From positions 62,001-126,000 of the forward strand of contig JACKHN010000014.1 in assembly GCA_020638975.1 (NCBI GenBank): a stretch of DNA of 64,000 nucleotides, written 5' to 3'. This document shows positions 9,024-16,830 of this stretch, in pieces. A model generated the notes under the pieces. It worked only from the letters and a program-made list of their open reading frames with translations, was not told the DNA's origin and did no database searches. Both the position numbers and the translations under genes were made by a program. The DNA comes from Planctomycetaceae bacterium (GTDB lineage: Bacteria; Planctomycetota; Planctomycetia; Pirellulales; Pirellulaceae). Positions within the stretch are counted from its first letter, which is position 1. The number at the start of each line of letters is the position of its first letter.

Positions 9024-9284
9024 TTAAACTTGCCCCAAGAATTCGCAGAAGATGTGAGCCCAAAGTTTAATTGCTTTGGTCCATGCAGATTTAAGGCTGC
9101 GTTCGTGAAAGAGGTACACGACGAACGCAGGCAAGAAAAACAACGATGCAAAAGCCAACGAAAGCATCATCGCACCAGCAAAATGTTGCAGCGAATTCTC
9201 CCAATCCCATACGGCCCACACGGTTGCGACGCCGAGCGCAAGCAACAAGACAGTTGGCATTAATCCACGAATGACCTTGCGCAT
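9024..9284 (-). CDS. small two-helix membrane protein (hypothetical)
   Basis: 86 residues. Residues about 8–27 and 38–60 are hydrophobic membrane segments, followed by a basic/aromatic tail. No family recognised. It is the only credible frame between the insertion sequence and the next gene. Codon use looks normal for the window. Confidence 0.55.
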   Translation of the reverse strand: MRKVIRGLMPTVLLLALGVATVWAVWDWENSLQHFAGAMMLSLAFASLFFLPAFVVYLFHERSLKSAWTKAIKLWAHIFCEFLGQV

Positions 9285-9425
9285 CTAGTCCACACAACGG
9301 TTGGCACGACCGTCACCGCCCGTGCCGAAGAAGTAAACGGTTGAACTACGATTGATTCTATTACGCGAGTGGCGTTTGCACTACGCCGAAGGTGACTCCG
9401 CCTTGCGGCCGTGCCTTGTTGGGCG

Positions 9426-9851
9426 TCAATCCCACCACGCGGCAAACACATCACAACCGTGCGGCGCACTCGGGCCATCCGGCGGGAGAGATAAACCCGT
9501 TTCGATTTCCGACGGTTGCAAATCGACAAACCAGCTATCGATATCGTGCTGTGCCGCGCTCGTGATAACGAAGACTCGTTCTGAAAACGGCCACATCGAA
9601 TCGTCCTCTTCTTCAACTTCGTAGATTTCAATGACCACATCGTGGACGTCCTGACGATCACGGATCGAACGCAACGTGTTGAAAAAGAATTGAATACCAG
9701 GATGCTTCGTGAGGTTGCAGCCAATTGACCCGAGATCGTCGTTGCCGTCGAAAAACTGTTCAAGCGTCACGACAGGCAGCGCGGCTTCAGTCGAGGGCAA
9801 GCCTTTTTGCCGGATCGTTTTGATGAGTTCAAGACGCTTGGCCTGATCCAT
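9426..9851 (-). CDS. hypothetical cytoplasmic protein
   Basis: 141 residues from the ATG at 9851 (MDQAKRLELIKTIRQKG); the open frame extends to 9929, but the extra N terminus looks non-coding. No signal peptide or membrane helix. It is acidic, with a central block LTKHPGIQFFFNTLRSIRDRQDVHDVVIEIYEVEEED and a tail rich in Pro and Trp. The composition resembles small immunity- or antitoxin-like proteins, but I recognise no domain and assign no function. Confidence 0.6.
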   Translation of the reverse strand: MDQAKRLELIKTIRQKGLPSTEAALPVVTLEQFFDGNDDLGSIGCNLTKHPGIQFFFNTLRSIRDRQDVHDVVIEIYEVEEEDDSMWPFSERVFVITSAAQHDIDSWFVDLQPSEIETGLSLPPDGPSAPHGCDVFAAWWD

Positions 9852-9993
9852 TTTCTGATCGCCTAACAGTGTTCTCAATGACGACCTGTCGCAAGGAACG
9901 GTTAAGCTGGGTAAGCTGACTTGCGACATCGGTCAACGGCTTTGATTATGGTGGACCAAGCCGTCGTCGGCAATCGTTTAAATGTTCACGCGA

Positions 9994-11223
9994 TCATGCC
10001 AACTCGGCCACCACCTGCCCCTTGTCCGTCGCCGGCGTTGGGCTGCCGAAGGTGGTTTGAAATTCTTTTGCGGGGTCGATGTCGAGTCGTTGTAGTAACG
10101 TCGCAAAGAGATCGGCGATCTTATAGCTGTCACCTTCGATCGCGTTGCCGCCGCTGTCTGTCTGGCCAATGGCGAGGCCGCCTGGAAGCCCGCCACCGCC
10201 GATCACGGCGGGCGTGACCGTCGGGAAATGATCTCGGCCTTGCAGAGCGTTGATTGTGGGAGTGCGACCAAAATCGCCCATCCAGAGGACGACTGTCTCC
10301 TCAAGCAATCCACTCGACGACAGATCGTCCAATACCGCAGCCCAAGGCCGATCGATTGTCTCGCGCAGCCGTCGCGTCGCAATCGCGTTGTCGCGGTGTG
10401 TGTCCCAGCCATCTAGCTGAACTTCGACGAAGCGGACGCCGGCTTCTAGCAATCGACGAGCAACTAAACAGGAACTGCCAAACGCGTGATTTCCATAACG
10501 CTCGCGTACCGCGGTTGATTCCAGCGACGCATCTAGTGCGGTCACAAACGGCGTATCAACCATCCGTTCAATCCGCTCGACGACGGCATGCCGGCGCTCG
10601 ACCAAATCGGCAGGGTGTTGCCGGTCGAAGTTGCCTCCCAACGCTTGCAGGAATTGCAGTTGTCCGCGTCGTCGTTTCAGGTTGTTCAGCAGTTGCATTG
10701 CTTCCGTCGGATTCTCGATCGTGAACGGCGCATGTTCCGAACCGAGGAAAGCCGGGCCGAAGCCTTGCCCACCTATCGAAACGCAAGTCGGAAACGGTTC
10801 GCTCGGCAACTCGTGCGAGACGATCGAACCCAACGTCGGACGCGGGAACGCTGGAATCAGCGGATACCCCGTGTGCATTGCATATTGGGCTCGTTGATGC
10901 TCGCCTTCCGTCGAGGTGAGATTGCGAACGATGGACAGTCGATCCATGCGTTTGGCCAACTCGGGCAAGTACTCGGCAATCCGCAACCCCGGCACCGACG
11001 TCGCGATCGAATTCGTCTCGCCGCCGGTCACCGTCCCAGGCTTCGGATCGAACGTCTCGAATTGACTAGGCCCGCCATTCATCCACAGCACGAGACACCG
11101 CTTGGCGGAGCCTGCCGAGGTGGCGGCGAAGGCCCGCCCCAACGAATGCCGCATAGAGAACGCAAAGAACCCACTCGCCGCACCGGTTAGAAATTTTCTT
11201 CGTGTCGAACGGACATGCAACAT
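9994..11223 (-). CDS. DUF1501 family secreted protein
   Basis: 409 residues with a twin-arginine signal (TRRKFLTGAASG near residues 7–18). The DUF1501 body includes LWMNGGPSQFETFDPKPG, RFVEVQLDGWDTHRDN and VVLWMGDFGRTPTIN, the last resembling alkaline-phosphatase/sulfatase-fold metal-site segments. DUF1501 genes are usually partnered with DUF1549/DUF1553 genes; here it begins 12 bases after the stop of such a gene. It is probably exported folded through Tat. The exact activity is not established for the family. Confidence 0.92.
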   Translation of the reverse strand: MLHVRSTRRKFLTGAASGFFAFSMRHSLGRAFAATSAGSAKRCLVLWMNGGPSQFETFDPKPGTVTGGETNSIATSVPGLRIAEYLPELAKRMDRLSIVRNLTSTEGEHQRAQYAMHTGYPLIPAFPRPTLGSIVSHELPSEPFPTCVSIGGQGFGPAFLGSEHAPFTIENPTEAMQLLNNLKRRRGQLQFLQALGGNFDRQHPADLVERRHAVVERIERMVDTPFVTALDASLESTAVRERYGNHAFGSSCLVARRLLEAGVRFVEVQLDGWDTHRDNAIATRRLRETIDRPWAAVLDDLSSSGLLEETVVLWMGDFGRTPTINALQGRDHFPTVTPAVIGGGGLPGGLAIGQTDSGGNAIEGDSYKIADLFATLLQRLDIDPAKEFQTTFGSPTPATDKGQVVAELA

Positions 11224-11235
11224 CGTGGATCTACC

Positions 11236-12558
11236 TCAATGGTTGAAACAGAACTCATTGCCATGAATCAGGGCGAAAGTAATCGCTTCGCGAGTCTGCG
11301 TCTGACACAGTTCCCGTTCGCGGGCGGTCGGCTGTCGGGTCAACGTTCGCAGATACATTTCGTCGAGCGACGCGTCGGGCGGCGGGATCTGGCGGGCGAG
11401 TCGCGTTAACAAAGCCTGAGCGGTCTCGCGATACTCCCAAGTGTTACTAAAGTCGCTATCCAGTGCATCCGCCGCAACCACGCGAATGAAGGCGCGCCGC
11501 TGCACTGGATTGGCCTCGATTTGCAAAGCCACCTGCAAGCTGTCGTACATCTGTTCGGGAGTCATCGGCTTTAACACACGATAAGCAAAGATCGCTTCGC
11601 GCTGCGGATCGGATCGTTCGATCCGCGACGACAGTTGATACGCTTGCGAATTGCAAATCCGGCGAATCATCGCGTGAATGCTAAAGCCTTCCGACCGCGC
11701 TTGATCGGCCAGATGTTCCAGCAACTCGGGTACCGCGGGCGGATTCTCGGCGTTCGCGTCATCGGACGGATGCACAATGCCGCGTCCCATAAAGTGATAC
11801 CACAAGCGATTTGCGAACGTCCGCGCGAAGGGCTTGCTGCGTATCGTGAACAATGCAAACTCGTCGCGCCACTGGGTTGTACGCGGCGTCGCGCCGGTCA
11901 GGAAACGCGGTCGAGACACTTCATCGCCGGGCACGCTGTTGACAAGTTGGAAGTTGTTGTCGGTCACTTGCTGCGGCCGAGTCGCTGCGAAAAAACGACG
12001 CATGCTTTCGTAGTCGTCTTGCGTCCAACGATCGAACGGATGGTCGTGGCAACGGGCACAGTCGAGCCGCACGCCGAGAAACAACTGCGTGACTTTCATC
12101 ACGGGCTCTTCGCGATGCCGCACGAGGAAGTTGGTTGGTCCGCTGAGCGCCGAGGGTTCGCGAGCCGTTATTAACTGCTGCACAAGTTGGTCGTACGGTT
12201 TGTCGGTGCGCAAGGACTCTTCCAACCACGTCCTCAGTACCTCGCGATCAGCGCCGAACGCGTCGCTGTAACCGACGAACGTCGCCGTCCACAATTCAGA
12301 CCAGGAGCGTGCAAATGCACTCGTTGTCAGCAACTCGTCAACCTTGCCCGCCCGATCGGGATTAGCCTGAAACGAGCGGACTTCGTCCAAACTTGGAATG
12401 CGTCCGACCAGATCCAGCATGATCCGCCGTAAGAACTCTTCGTCCGTGCAAACGCTCGCCGGTTCGACGCCTTTCTCACGCCACGTCGTCTCCAGAATCT
12501 GATCGACGGGTGAAGCAGCAACGGCCAACAGCAACCAGGTTGCCAGACTAGAAGTCAT
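11236..12558 (-). CDS. DUF1549/DUF1553 (PSCyt2–PSD1) protein without PSCyt1 domain
   Basis: 440 residues with a hydrophobic N terminus (MTSSLATWLLLAVAAS). DUF1549 spans about 15–200 and ends with the haem-like motif CARCHDHPFDRW. DUF1553 follows to about residue 400 (FARTFANRLWYHFMGRGIVHPSDD; EGFSIHAMIRRICNSQAYQLSS; LKPMTPEQMYDSL). It lacks the N-terminal cytochrome domain found in the protein at the window start. It overlaps the upstream gene by 11 bases and leads into DUF1501, so all three look co-translated. Confidence 0.9.
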   Translation of the reverse strand: MTSSLATWLLLAVAASPVDQILETTWREKGVEPASVCTDEEFLRRIMLDLVGRIPSLDEVRSFQANPDRAGKVDELLTTSAFARSWSELWTATFVGYSDAFGADREVLRTWLEESLRTDKPYDQLVQQLITAREPSALSGPTNFLVRHREEPVMKVTQLFLGVRLDCARCHDHPFDRWTQDDYESMRRFFAATRPQQVTDNNFQLVNSVPGDEVSRPRFLTGATPRTTQWRDEFALFTIRSKPFARTFANRLWYHFMGRGIVHPSDDANAENPPAVPELLEHLADQARSEGFSIHAMIRRICNSQAYQLSSRIERSDPQREAIFAYRVLKPMTPEQMYDSLQVALQIEANPVQRRAFIRVVAADALDSDFSNTWEYRETAQALLTRLARQIPPPDASLDEMYLRTLTRQPTARERELCQTQTREAITFALIHGNEFCFNH

Positions 12559-14077
12559 CCTTTTTCAACTCCTCGCCGACCTTTTCGACATCCGCCAGGA
12601 TGCTGCGTACTTCCTCGAACGCCGCGGCTTTCGCGACATAGCCCGCATCGGTCGATTCGAAGAATTCGTGTCGCCACAAGGCAAAACCTTCGACGTTGAT
12701 TTCGCTCAACGCCTGCTTGGCTTCCGTGGCCATAACGAACTTGCCGCCCGTCGAGGCAAAGGCATCTCGCATTTCGGGATCAGTGATCTTGGCGGCGAAT
12801 TCGGTAACACTGTGTCCGCGTCGACGAGCATCGCGATAGTCGCGAAACATCTTGCTGGCGAACTTCTCGATCTCTTCTTCGTTCTGGCTGATCATCTTCA
12901 GGCGTCCGTCTTGTTCGGTGAACATCTTGGCCAAAGTGGCTTGGATCGCGACCTCGGGAGTTACTTTGCCAGCTTCGTAACTGGGACCGAACATCGCAGC
13001 GGCGAGGTCGCCGCGCAGCAACTCGGCCCACTGGCGATGCAAGTCATCGTCAGCCTGAATCCGATCTGCATACTGAGTGAGCATTGGTCGAACTTGTTCG
13101 GAAGCTTGCTGCGCGCGGGCGAATTCGGTCAACAACTTGTCGATGTCTGCTTGAGCTTCGTCGCGCACGACTAAACCATCGACCGTGTCGCGACAGGCAT
13201 TCTCCAATCCTTCGAAGAACTTATTCACTTGCATCGACGCTTGCCCCGGTTGGTTCCCCTTCTCATAGATCTTGGTTGCCACCAGCACCGCAAACAGCGG
13301 ATCGGCGAACGCAGCCTGCATTCGCTTGTGGAAGTCATCGGGCGTGGCGAGGTCTTTGGCCCATGCCGACATTTCTTTCTGAAGCGGGCTGATCACGACC
13401 GTCTGTTGTCGCGACCTCTCGACAAATTGCTCAGCATCCGGTCGACGTCCCGCACGAATCACATACTTGCCTTGCTCGCCCCGCACAAAGACCTTGCCGA
13501 GTTCCCGATCGATCAGCGCACCTCCCGGTCGCAAATACGGTTGCACGACAAAGTAGAACATCGGCGCGGCACCTTCACTTTCGAGAAAGCGAACTAAGAG
13601 TTTGGTGGCGTCCGTCTCGGCGTCAATCTTGGGAGTCGTCTCGCGGATCGCGGCAGCCACCGCTTCGATCTCTTTGTTAATACGCTCGCTGGATTTCAGG
13701 TACGCTTCGCGATACTCCTGTTGGCCGTCACGCAACGCGTAGCCGTCGCCCGACTGCTCGAAGTGCAGTTTCAGGTAATCGGTCAACGCATTCGCCTGAG
13801 CCTTTGCAAGCACATCGGCAGCTCGCCGCGCAGCGCGATCGTTCACGACGATCACACCAGGCTCGGTGCCGAGTGTCTGCTGAAACTTGGAGAGCGACTG
13901 GTCGCCGCCAACTTGCAACTTGGCGGCAAAGTCCGTGATCTGGTCGCGAATCGCTTCGCCAGCGGACGTTGGCTGCTCCGTAGCTGCCTCGGGCTCTTGG
14001 GCCAGTGATTGGATGTGAGTCACGCCAAACCCGGCAAATACGATCAACAGGGCGGTCAGTCTAGTGTGATTGAGCAT
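12548..14077 (-). CDS. secreted hypothetical protein, first gene of DUF1549–DUF1501 operon
   Basis: 509 residues from ATG 14077 (MLNHTRLTALLIVFAGFGVT, signal peptide); the frame is open to 14269, but the extra stretch lacks protein-like composition. The mature part is highly charged and helical, with many Glu/Lys/Gln and no Cys, suggesting an extended alpha-helical periplasmic protein. No family recognised. Its stop overlaps the start of the DUF1549/DUF1553 gene by 11 bases, so it is likely to act with that pair. An inverted-repeat element lies about 230 bases upstream. Confidence 0.75.
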   Translation of the reverse strand: MLNHTRLTALLIVFAGFGVTHIQSLAQEPEAATEQPTSAGEAIRDQITDFAAKLQVGGDQSLSKFQQTLGTEPGVIVVNDRAARRAADVLAKAQANALTDYLKLHFEQSGDGYALRDGQQEYREAYLKSSERINKEIEAVAAAIRETTPKIDAETDATKLLVRFLESEGAAPMFYFVVQPYLRPGGALIDRELGKVFVRGEQGKYVIRAGRRPDAEQFVERSRQQTVVISPLQKEMSAWAKDLATPDDFHKRMQAAFADPLFAVLVATKIYEKGNQPGQASMQVNKFFEGLENACRDTVDGLVVRDEAQADIDKLLTEFARAQQASEQVRPMLTQYADRIQADDDLHRQWAELLRGDLAAAMFGPSYEAGKVTPEVAIQATLAKMFTEQDGRLKMISQNEEEIEKFASKMFRDYRDARRRGHSVTEFAAKITDPEMRDAFASTGGKFVMATEAKQALSEINVEGFALWRHEFFESTDAGYVAKAAAFEEVRSILADVEKVGEELKKDDF

Positions 14078-14304
14078 AGATTGTTCCGGAGTAACAGGTG
14101 TCATCGACGCATCACGTGCGTAGTTGCGGTTGGTTGGTCTCGCGAAACCACACGGGCGATCAGGCACCGATCTTGTCGGAACGCCAAACACGAGACCTTC
14201 GTTTGGCGGCACAGCGAGGTCGAACTCAGAGAACCAATTTGCAACTGCGATCAGTGCGGTGATTATCACTCAGGCAAGACTTGCTGGCAATCGATCAAGT
14301 CCGG

Positions 14305-14436
14305 GGGTAGTGATAGCGTTCGGCGATCCCGAGTCTGTCGCGACGTCATCACAACCCGAAGCGTAAGCGAGGCAATGCGTTCCGTCCTCGCTTACGCATC
14401 GGGTTATGACGAAAGAGCCACACGGTATCACTACCC
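14305..14436. repeat. hairpin repeat family I
   Basis: Outer arms GGGTAGTGATA...(14305) and ...TATCACTACCC (14436) enclose an inner stem: ACCCGAAGCGTAAGCGAGG near 14354 and CCTCGCTTACGCATCGGGT ending at 14404. The two nested stems suggest a cruciform or transcribed hairpin. It occupies the divergent gap between 14077 and 14630. Confidence 0.75.
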
Positions 14437-14492
14437 ACTCGGGCTGGACAGTGAAATGCCGAGGAGATAGCTTTGCCGTGTAAGACAATTAG

Positions 14493-14609
14493 CTAATTGG
14501 TAGTGGTACCGTTTGCCGTAAGTTGGGCACTCCTGCCCGACAAAAGAACGGCCAAGAGTGACCGTACTACTACCAGGAATTTCAAACGGTACCACTACCA
14601 GCCAATTAG
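14493..14609. repeat. hairpin repeat family C, copy 1
   Basis: A 117-bp element with outer arms CTAATTGGTAGTGGTACCGTTT and its near complement AAACGGTACCACTACCAGCCAATTAG. The interior (GGGCACTCCTGCCCGACAAAAGAACGGCCAAGAGTGACCGT, read in pieces) recurs at 50253–50353. It ends 20 bases before the rhodanese start codon. Confidence 0.85.
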
Positions 14610-14629
14610 AAACGGTGCGAGCAAACAAG

Positions 14630-14977
14630 ATGAGCGAGAACCAAGACGATCTGCCCTTGGAAATTGATGTTCAAGGCGTCAAGAAACTCCTTGATAAGGG
14701 CGTCGACTTCTTCTTACTCGACTGCCGTGAGCCAAGTGAATACGCGATCGCCAAGTTGGATTCGGCGGTCTTGATCCCCATGCGAGAGATTCCGGCACGG
14801 CTTCCCGAATTGGAACCGGTGCGGGATCAGCGGATCGTCGTCCACTGTCACCACGGCGGGCGCAGTATGCAGGTGACTCAGTGGTTACAGCAGCAAGGCT
14901 TCCCCCGGGTCCAGAATATGGCGGGCGGAATCGATGCGTGGTCGGTCGAAATCGATCGGGCCGTGGCGCGATACTAA
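14630..14977 (+). CDS. single-domain rhodanese-like sulfurtransferase
   Basis: 115 residues from ATG 14630 (MSENQDDLPLEIDVQG). The frame opens earlier, at 14558, but that part is repeat C1. The rhodanese fold is recognised by LLDCREPSEYAIAKLDSAVLIPM and the active-site loop HCHHGGRSM with catalytic Cys73, which would carry a persulfide. The six-residue loop fits thiosulfate/polysulfide sulfurtransferases rather than Cdc25-type proteins. It is probably co-transcribed with the small gene at 15006. Confidence 0.9.
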   Translation: MSENQDDLPLEIDVQGVKKLLDKGVDFFLLDCREPSEYAIAKLDSAVLIPMREIPARLPELEPVRDQRIVVHCHHGGRSMQVTQWLQQQGFPRVQNMAGGIDAWSVEIDRAVARY

Positions 14978-15005
14978 GGACGAGTCGTTGGATGCGAGCC
15001 GACCA

Positions 15006-15203
15006 ATGAGCAACGACTTGAAGCCGACGCATTGGTACTGGGTTCGCCGCGACGACGGCAGCATCGCACCCTATCGCTTTCATCAGGCAAAGACCGATGC
15101 GAAGGGGCGGCAGTTGGGTGAGTTCTTCGTCGGGAGCTTTATCCGCACGTTTCCACTGAGCGCGGTTGTCGGTGAGGCGGAGATGCCGTCACGCTCACCA
15201 TAA
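15006..15203 (+). CDS. small hypothetical protein
   Basis: 65 residues from ATG 15006 (MSNDLKPTHWYWVRRDDGSIAPYRFH). No signal peptide or membrane helix. It is rich in aromatic and basic residues and looks like a small beta-rich domain. It starts 28 bases after the rhodanese stop on the same strand. No family recognised. Confidence 0.55.
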   Translation: MSNDLKPTHWYWVRRDDGSIAPYRFHQAKTDAKGRQLGEFFVGSFIRTFPLSAVVGEAEMPSRSP

Positions 15204-15258
15204 ATGACCGACGTTTTGAAGACTTCGGAGCTTTGACGCGAGCCTGCCCCGCCCTGAC

Positions 15259-15948
15259 TCAGCCCTTTTGCAGGATCATCAAGCGAAACGTGCCCAGCCG
15301 AAGGCCATTCACTTCTTTGCCGGATTCATCCAGTAAACGGAGCCTAAACTCCGACCGAGTCACGAGCTCGAGGAATGACTCAGTTGCCGAGCGGCCCGGA
15401 TCGCCGATCCAGCACTCGCCGCCAGTGGACAGCAACGATTCGATTGTGCGCAGCAAGGGTTCGTGAAGTTCGCGGTCGTATAACACATCGGACGCGAGGA
15501 TGACCGGGTATTGATCCGTTGGCGGTTGCGTCCAATCCAACACATAGCCCGTAGCAGTCGGGAAGCCATTACGGTATGCATTTTCAAGTGCCGTGTGGAT
15601 TGCTAATTCAACGTGATCGGTGAAAGTAACATCGAGTCCTGCGATGAGCCCAGCCAATCCAACGACTCCGACTCCACAGCCTATTTCAATCGCGTGTGTC
15701 CCGGTGGGGAACTTTGCGGCAGTAATGAGTTGTGCCATCGGAAGGGACGCGGGCCAGAGTTCCGCCCAGTACGGATCACTCGTTGGTGCGTCCACTGCCG
15801 TCTTCTCAAGTTCATCGAGAAATTCATCCGGTTCCGCTGGAAGCAAGATTCGCACCGAGCGATTGCCGAGCGACAACTCGCGTTCGGACCAACCGCCAGG
15901 GATCGCTTGCTGAGTTACTGAAGGTGGTGGCAGATCGTTCTTCATCAT
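15259..15948 (-). CDS. class I SAM-dependent methyltransferase, METTL/Methyltransf_16-like
   Basis: 229 residues. Motif I is AIEIGCGVGVVGLAGLIAG; the post-I acidic residue is in VTFTDHVELAIHTALENAYRNG; the ASDVLYD motif near residue 150 is typical of the METTL21/23 lysine-methyltransferase-like and nicotinamide-N-methyltransferase-like group. A conserved PYWAELWPASLPMA segment precedes motif I. The substrate is unknown, with protein lysine or a small molecule both possible. A terminator-like hairpin separates it from the glutathione peroxidase upstream. Confidence 0.85.
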   Translation of the reverse strand: MMKNDLPPPSVTQQAIPGGWSERELSLGNRSVRILLPAEPDEFLDELEKTAVDAPTSDPYWAELWPASLPMAQLITAAKFPTGTHAIEIGCGVGVVGLAGLIAGLDVTFTDHVELAIHTALENAYRNGFPTATGYVLDWTQPPTDQYPVILASDVLYDRELHEPLLRTIESLLSTGGECWIGDPGRSATESFLELVTRSEFRLRLLDESGKEVNGLRLGTFRLMILQKG

Positions 15949-15962
15949 TCAACGCGGTGGAC

Positions 15963-16001
15963 GAAAAAGAAACCGCGACCAACTTGTGCTGGCCGCGGCC
16001 T
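15963..16001 (-). terminator. Rho-independent terminator after glutathione peroxidase
   Basis: Read on the minus strand, GCCGCGGCCA and TGGTCGCGGT pair around an 8-base loop and are followed by TTCTTTTTC. The site begins 28 bases after the gpx stop, the expected position. Confidence 0.65.
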
Positions 16002-16028
16002 TGTTTGCGAACTCTACTGCTCGTCTAT

Positions 16029-16601
16029 TTACTTCGCCGCCAGCTGCGTTTCGATGACCTTTAGCAACGCTGGATCATCGGGGCTGGTGTTGGGAGCGAA
16101 CCGGGCAACGACATTGCCTTGGCGATCGAGCACGAACTTTTCGAAGTTCCAGCCAATGTTGCCCGCGCCTTTGGGCTTCGTCTCGACCGACGTCAAAAAC
16201 TTGTAAAGTGGACAGGCGTTCTCGCCGTTCACATCGACTTTGGCAAGCATGTCGAAGGTTACGCCGTAGTTCTCTTTGCAAAACGTGCTGATCTCTTGAG
16301 CCGTACCGGGCTCCTGTGCTCCGAATTGATTGCAGGGAACGCCGACCACCGCCAAACCCTTGTCGGCGAGTTCGGCATGCAGGGCCTGCAACTGTTCGTA
16401 CTGAGGCGTCAAACCACACTCGCTCGCTGTGTTGACGATCAAGACGACCTTGCCTTTGTATTGGGCGAGGTCGACTTCCTTGCCTGCCAATGTCTTCATT
16501 TTGAAGTTCAATGCGGCAGGTGTCTTTTCTTCACCGCTGCCAAATGACGTAACCGCAGTTACAACGACAAATGCCGCTAATACCAGAGAGAGTTTTACCA
16601 T
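16029..16601 (-). CDS. exported glutathione peroxidase family protein
   Basis: 190 residues with a signal peptide (MVKLSLVLAAFVVVTAVTSF). The peroxidatic motif NTASECGLTPQY has Cys62 in place of selenocysteine. The Gln and Trp partners are in PCNQFGAQEPG and NIGWNFEKFVLDRQG. A second Cys (FCKENYG) may be the resolving residue, so it is probably a thioredoxin-dependent peroxidase reducing hydroperoxides in the periplasm. Monocistronic, with its own terminator. Confidence 0.92.
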   Translation of the reverse strand: MVKLSLVLAAFVVVTAVTSFGSGEEKTPAALNFKMKTLAGKEVDLAQYKGKVVLIVNTASECGLTPQYEQLQALHAELADKGLAVVGVPCNQFGAQEPGTAQEISTFCKENYGVTFDMLAKVDVNGENACPLYKFLTSVETKPKGAGNIGWNFEKFVLDRQGNVVARFAPNTSPDDPALLKVIETQLAAK

Positions 16602-16830
16602 GAAAGGATCCTTTGAGGTGTGAGGGAGGTTGGCGGGAATTCTACGTGCAACCTAATTCTAGCGAAATTGAGTGGGCGGCGAAACGACTTCGCAGTGCGA
16701 ATGGAGACGACTTCCTCGGTCTCGCGAAACCTAGCTCGATTCGCCTTTTGCCACCTTTCCGCTTTCCCTACAATTCGCAAAGGCAATTCGCAAGAACCAG
16801 TCGACGAACCAAAGATCTCCGGGATTCCCT

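Noticed and set aside
9352..9624. short plus-strand frame opposite 9426–9851
   Set aside because: Antisense of a better-supported minus-strand gene; no motif.
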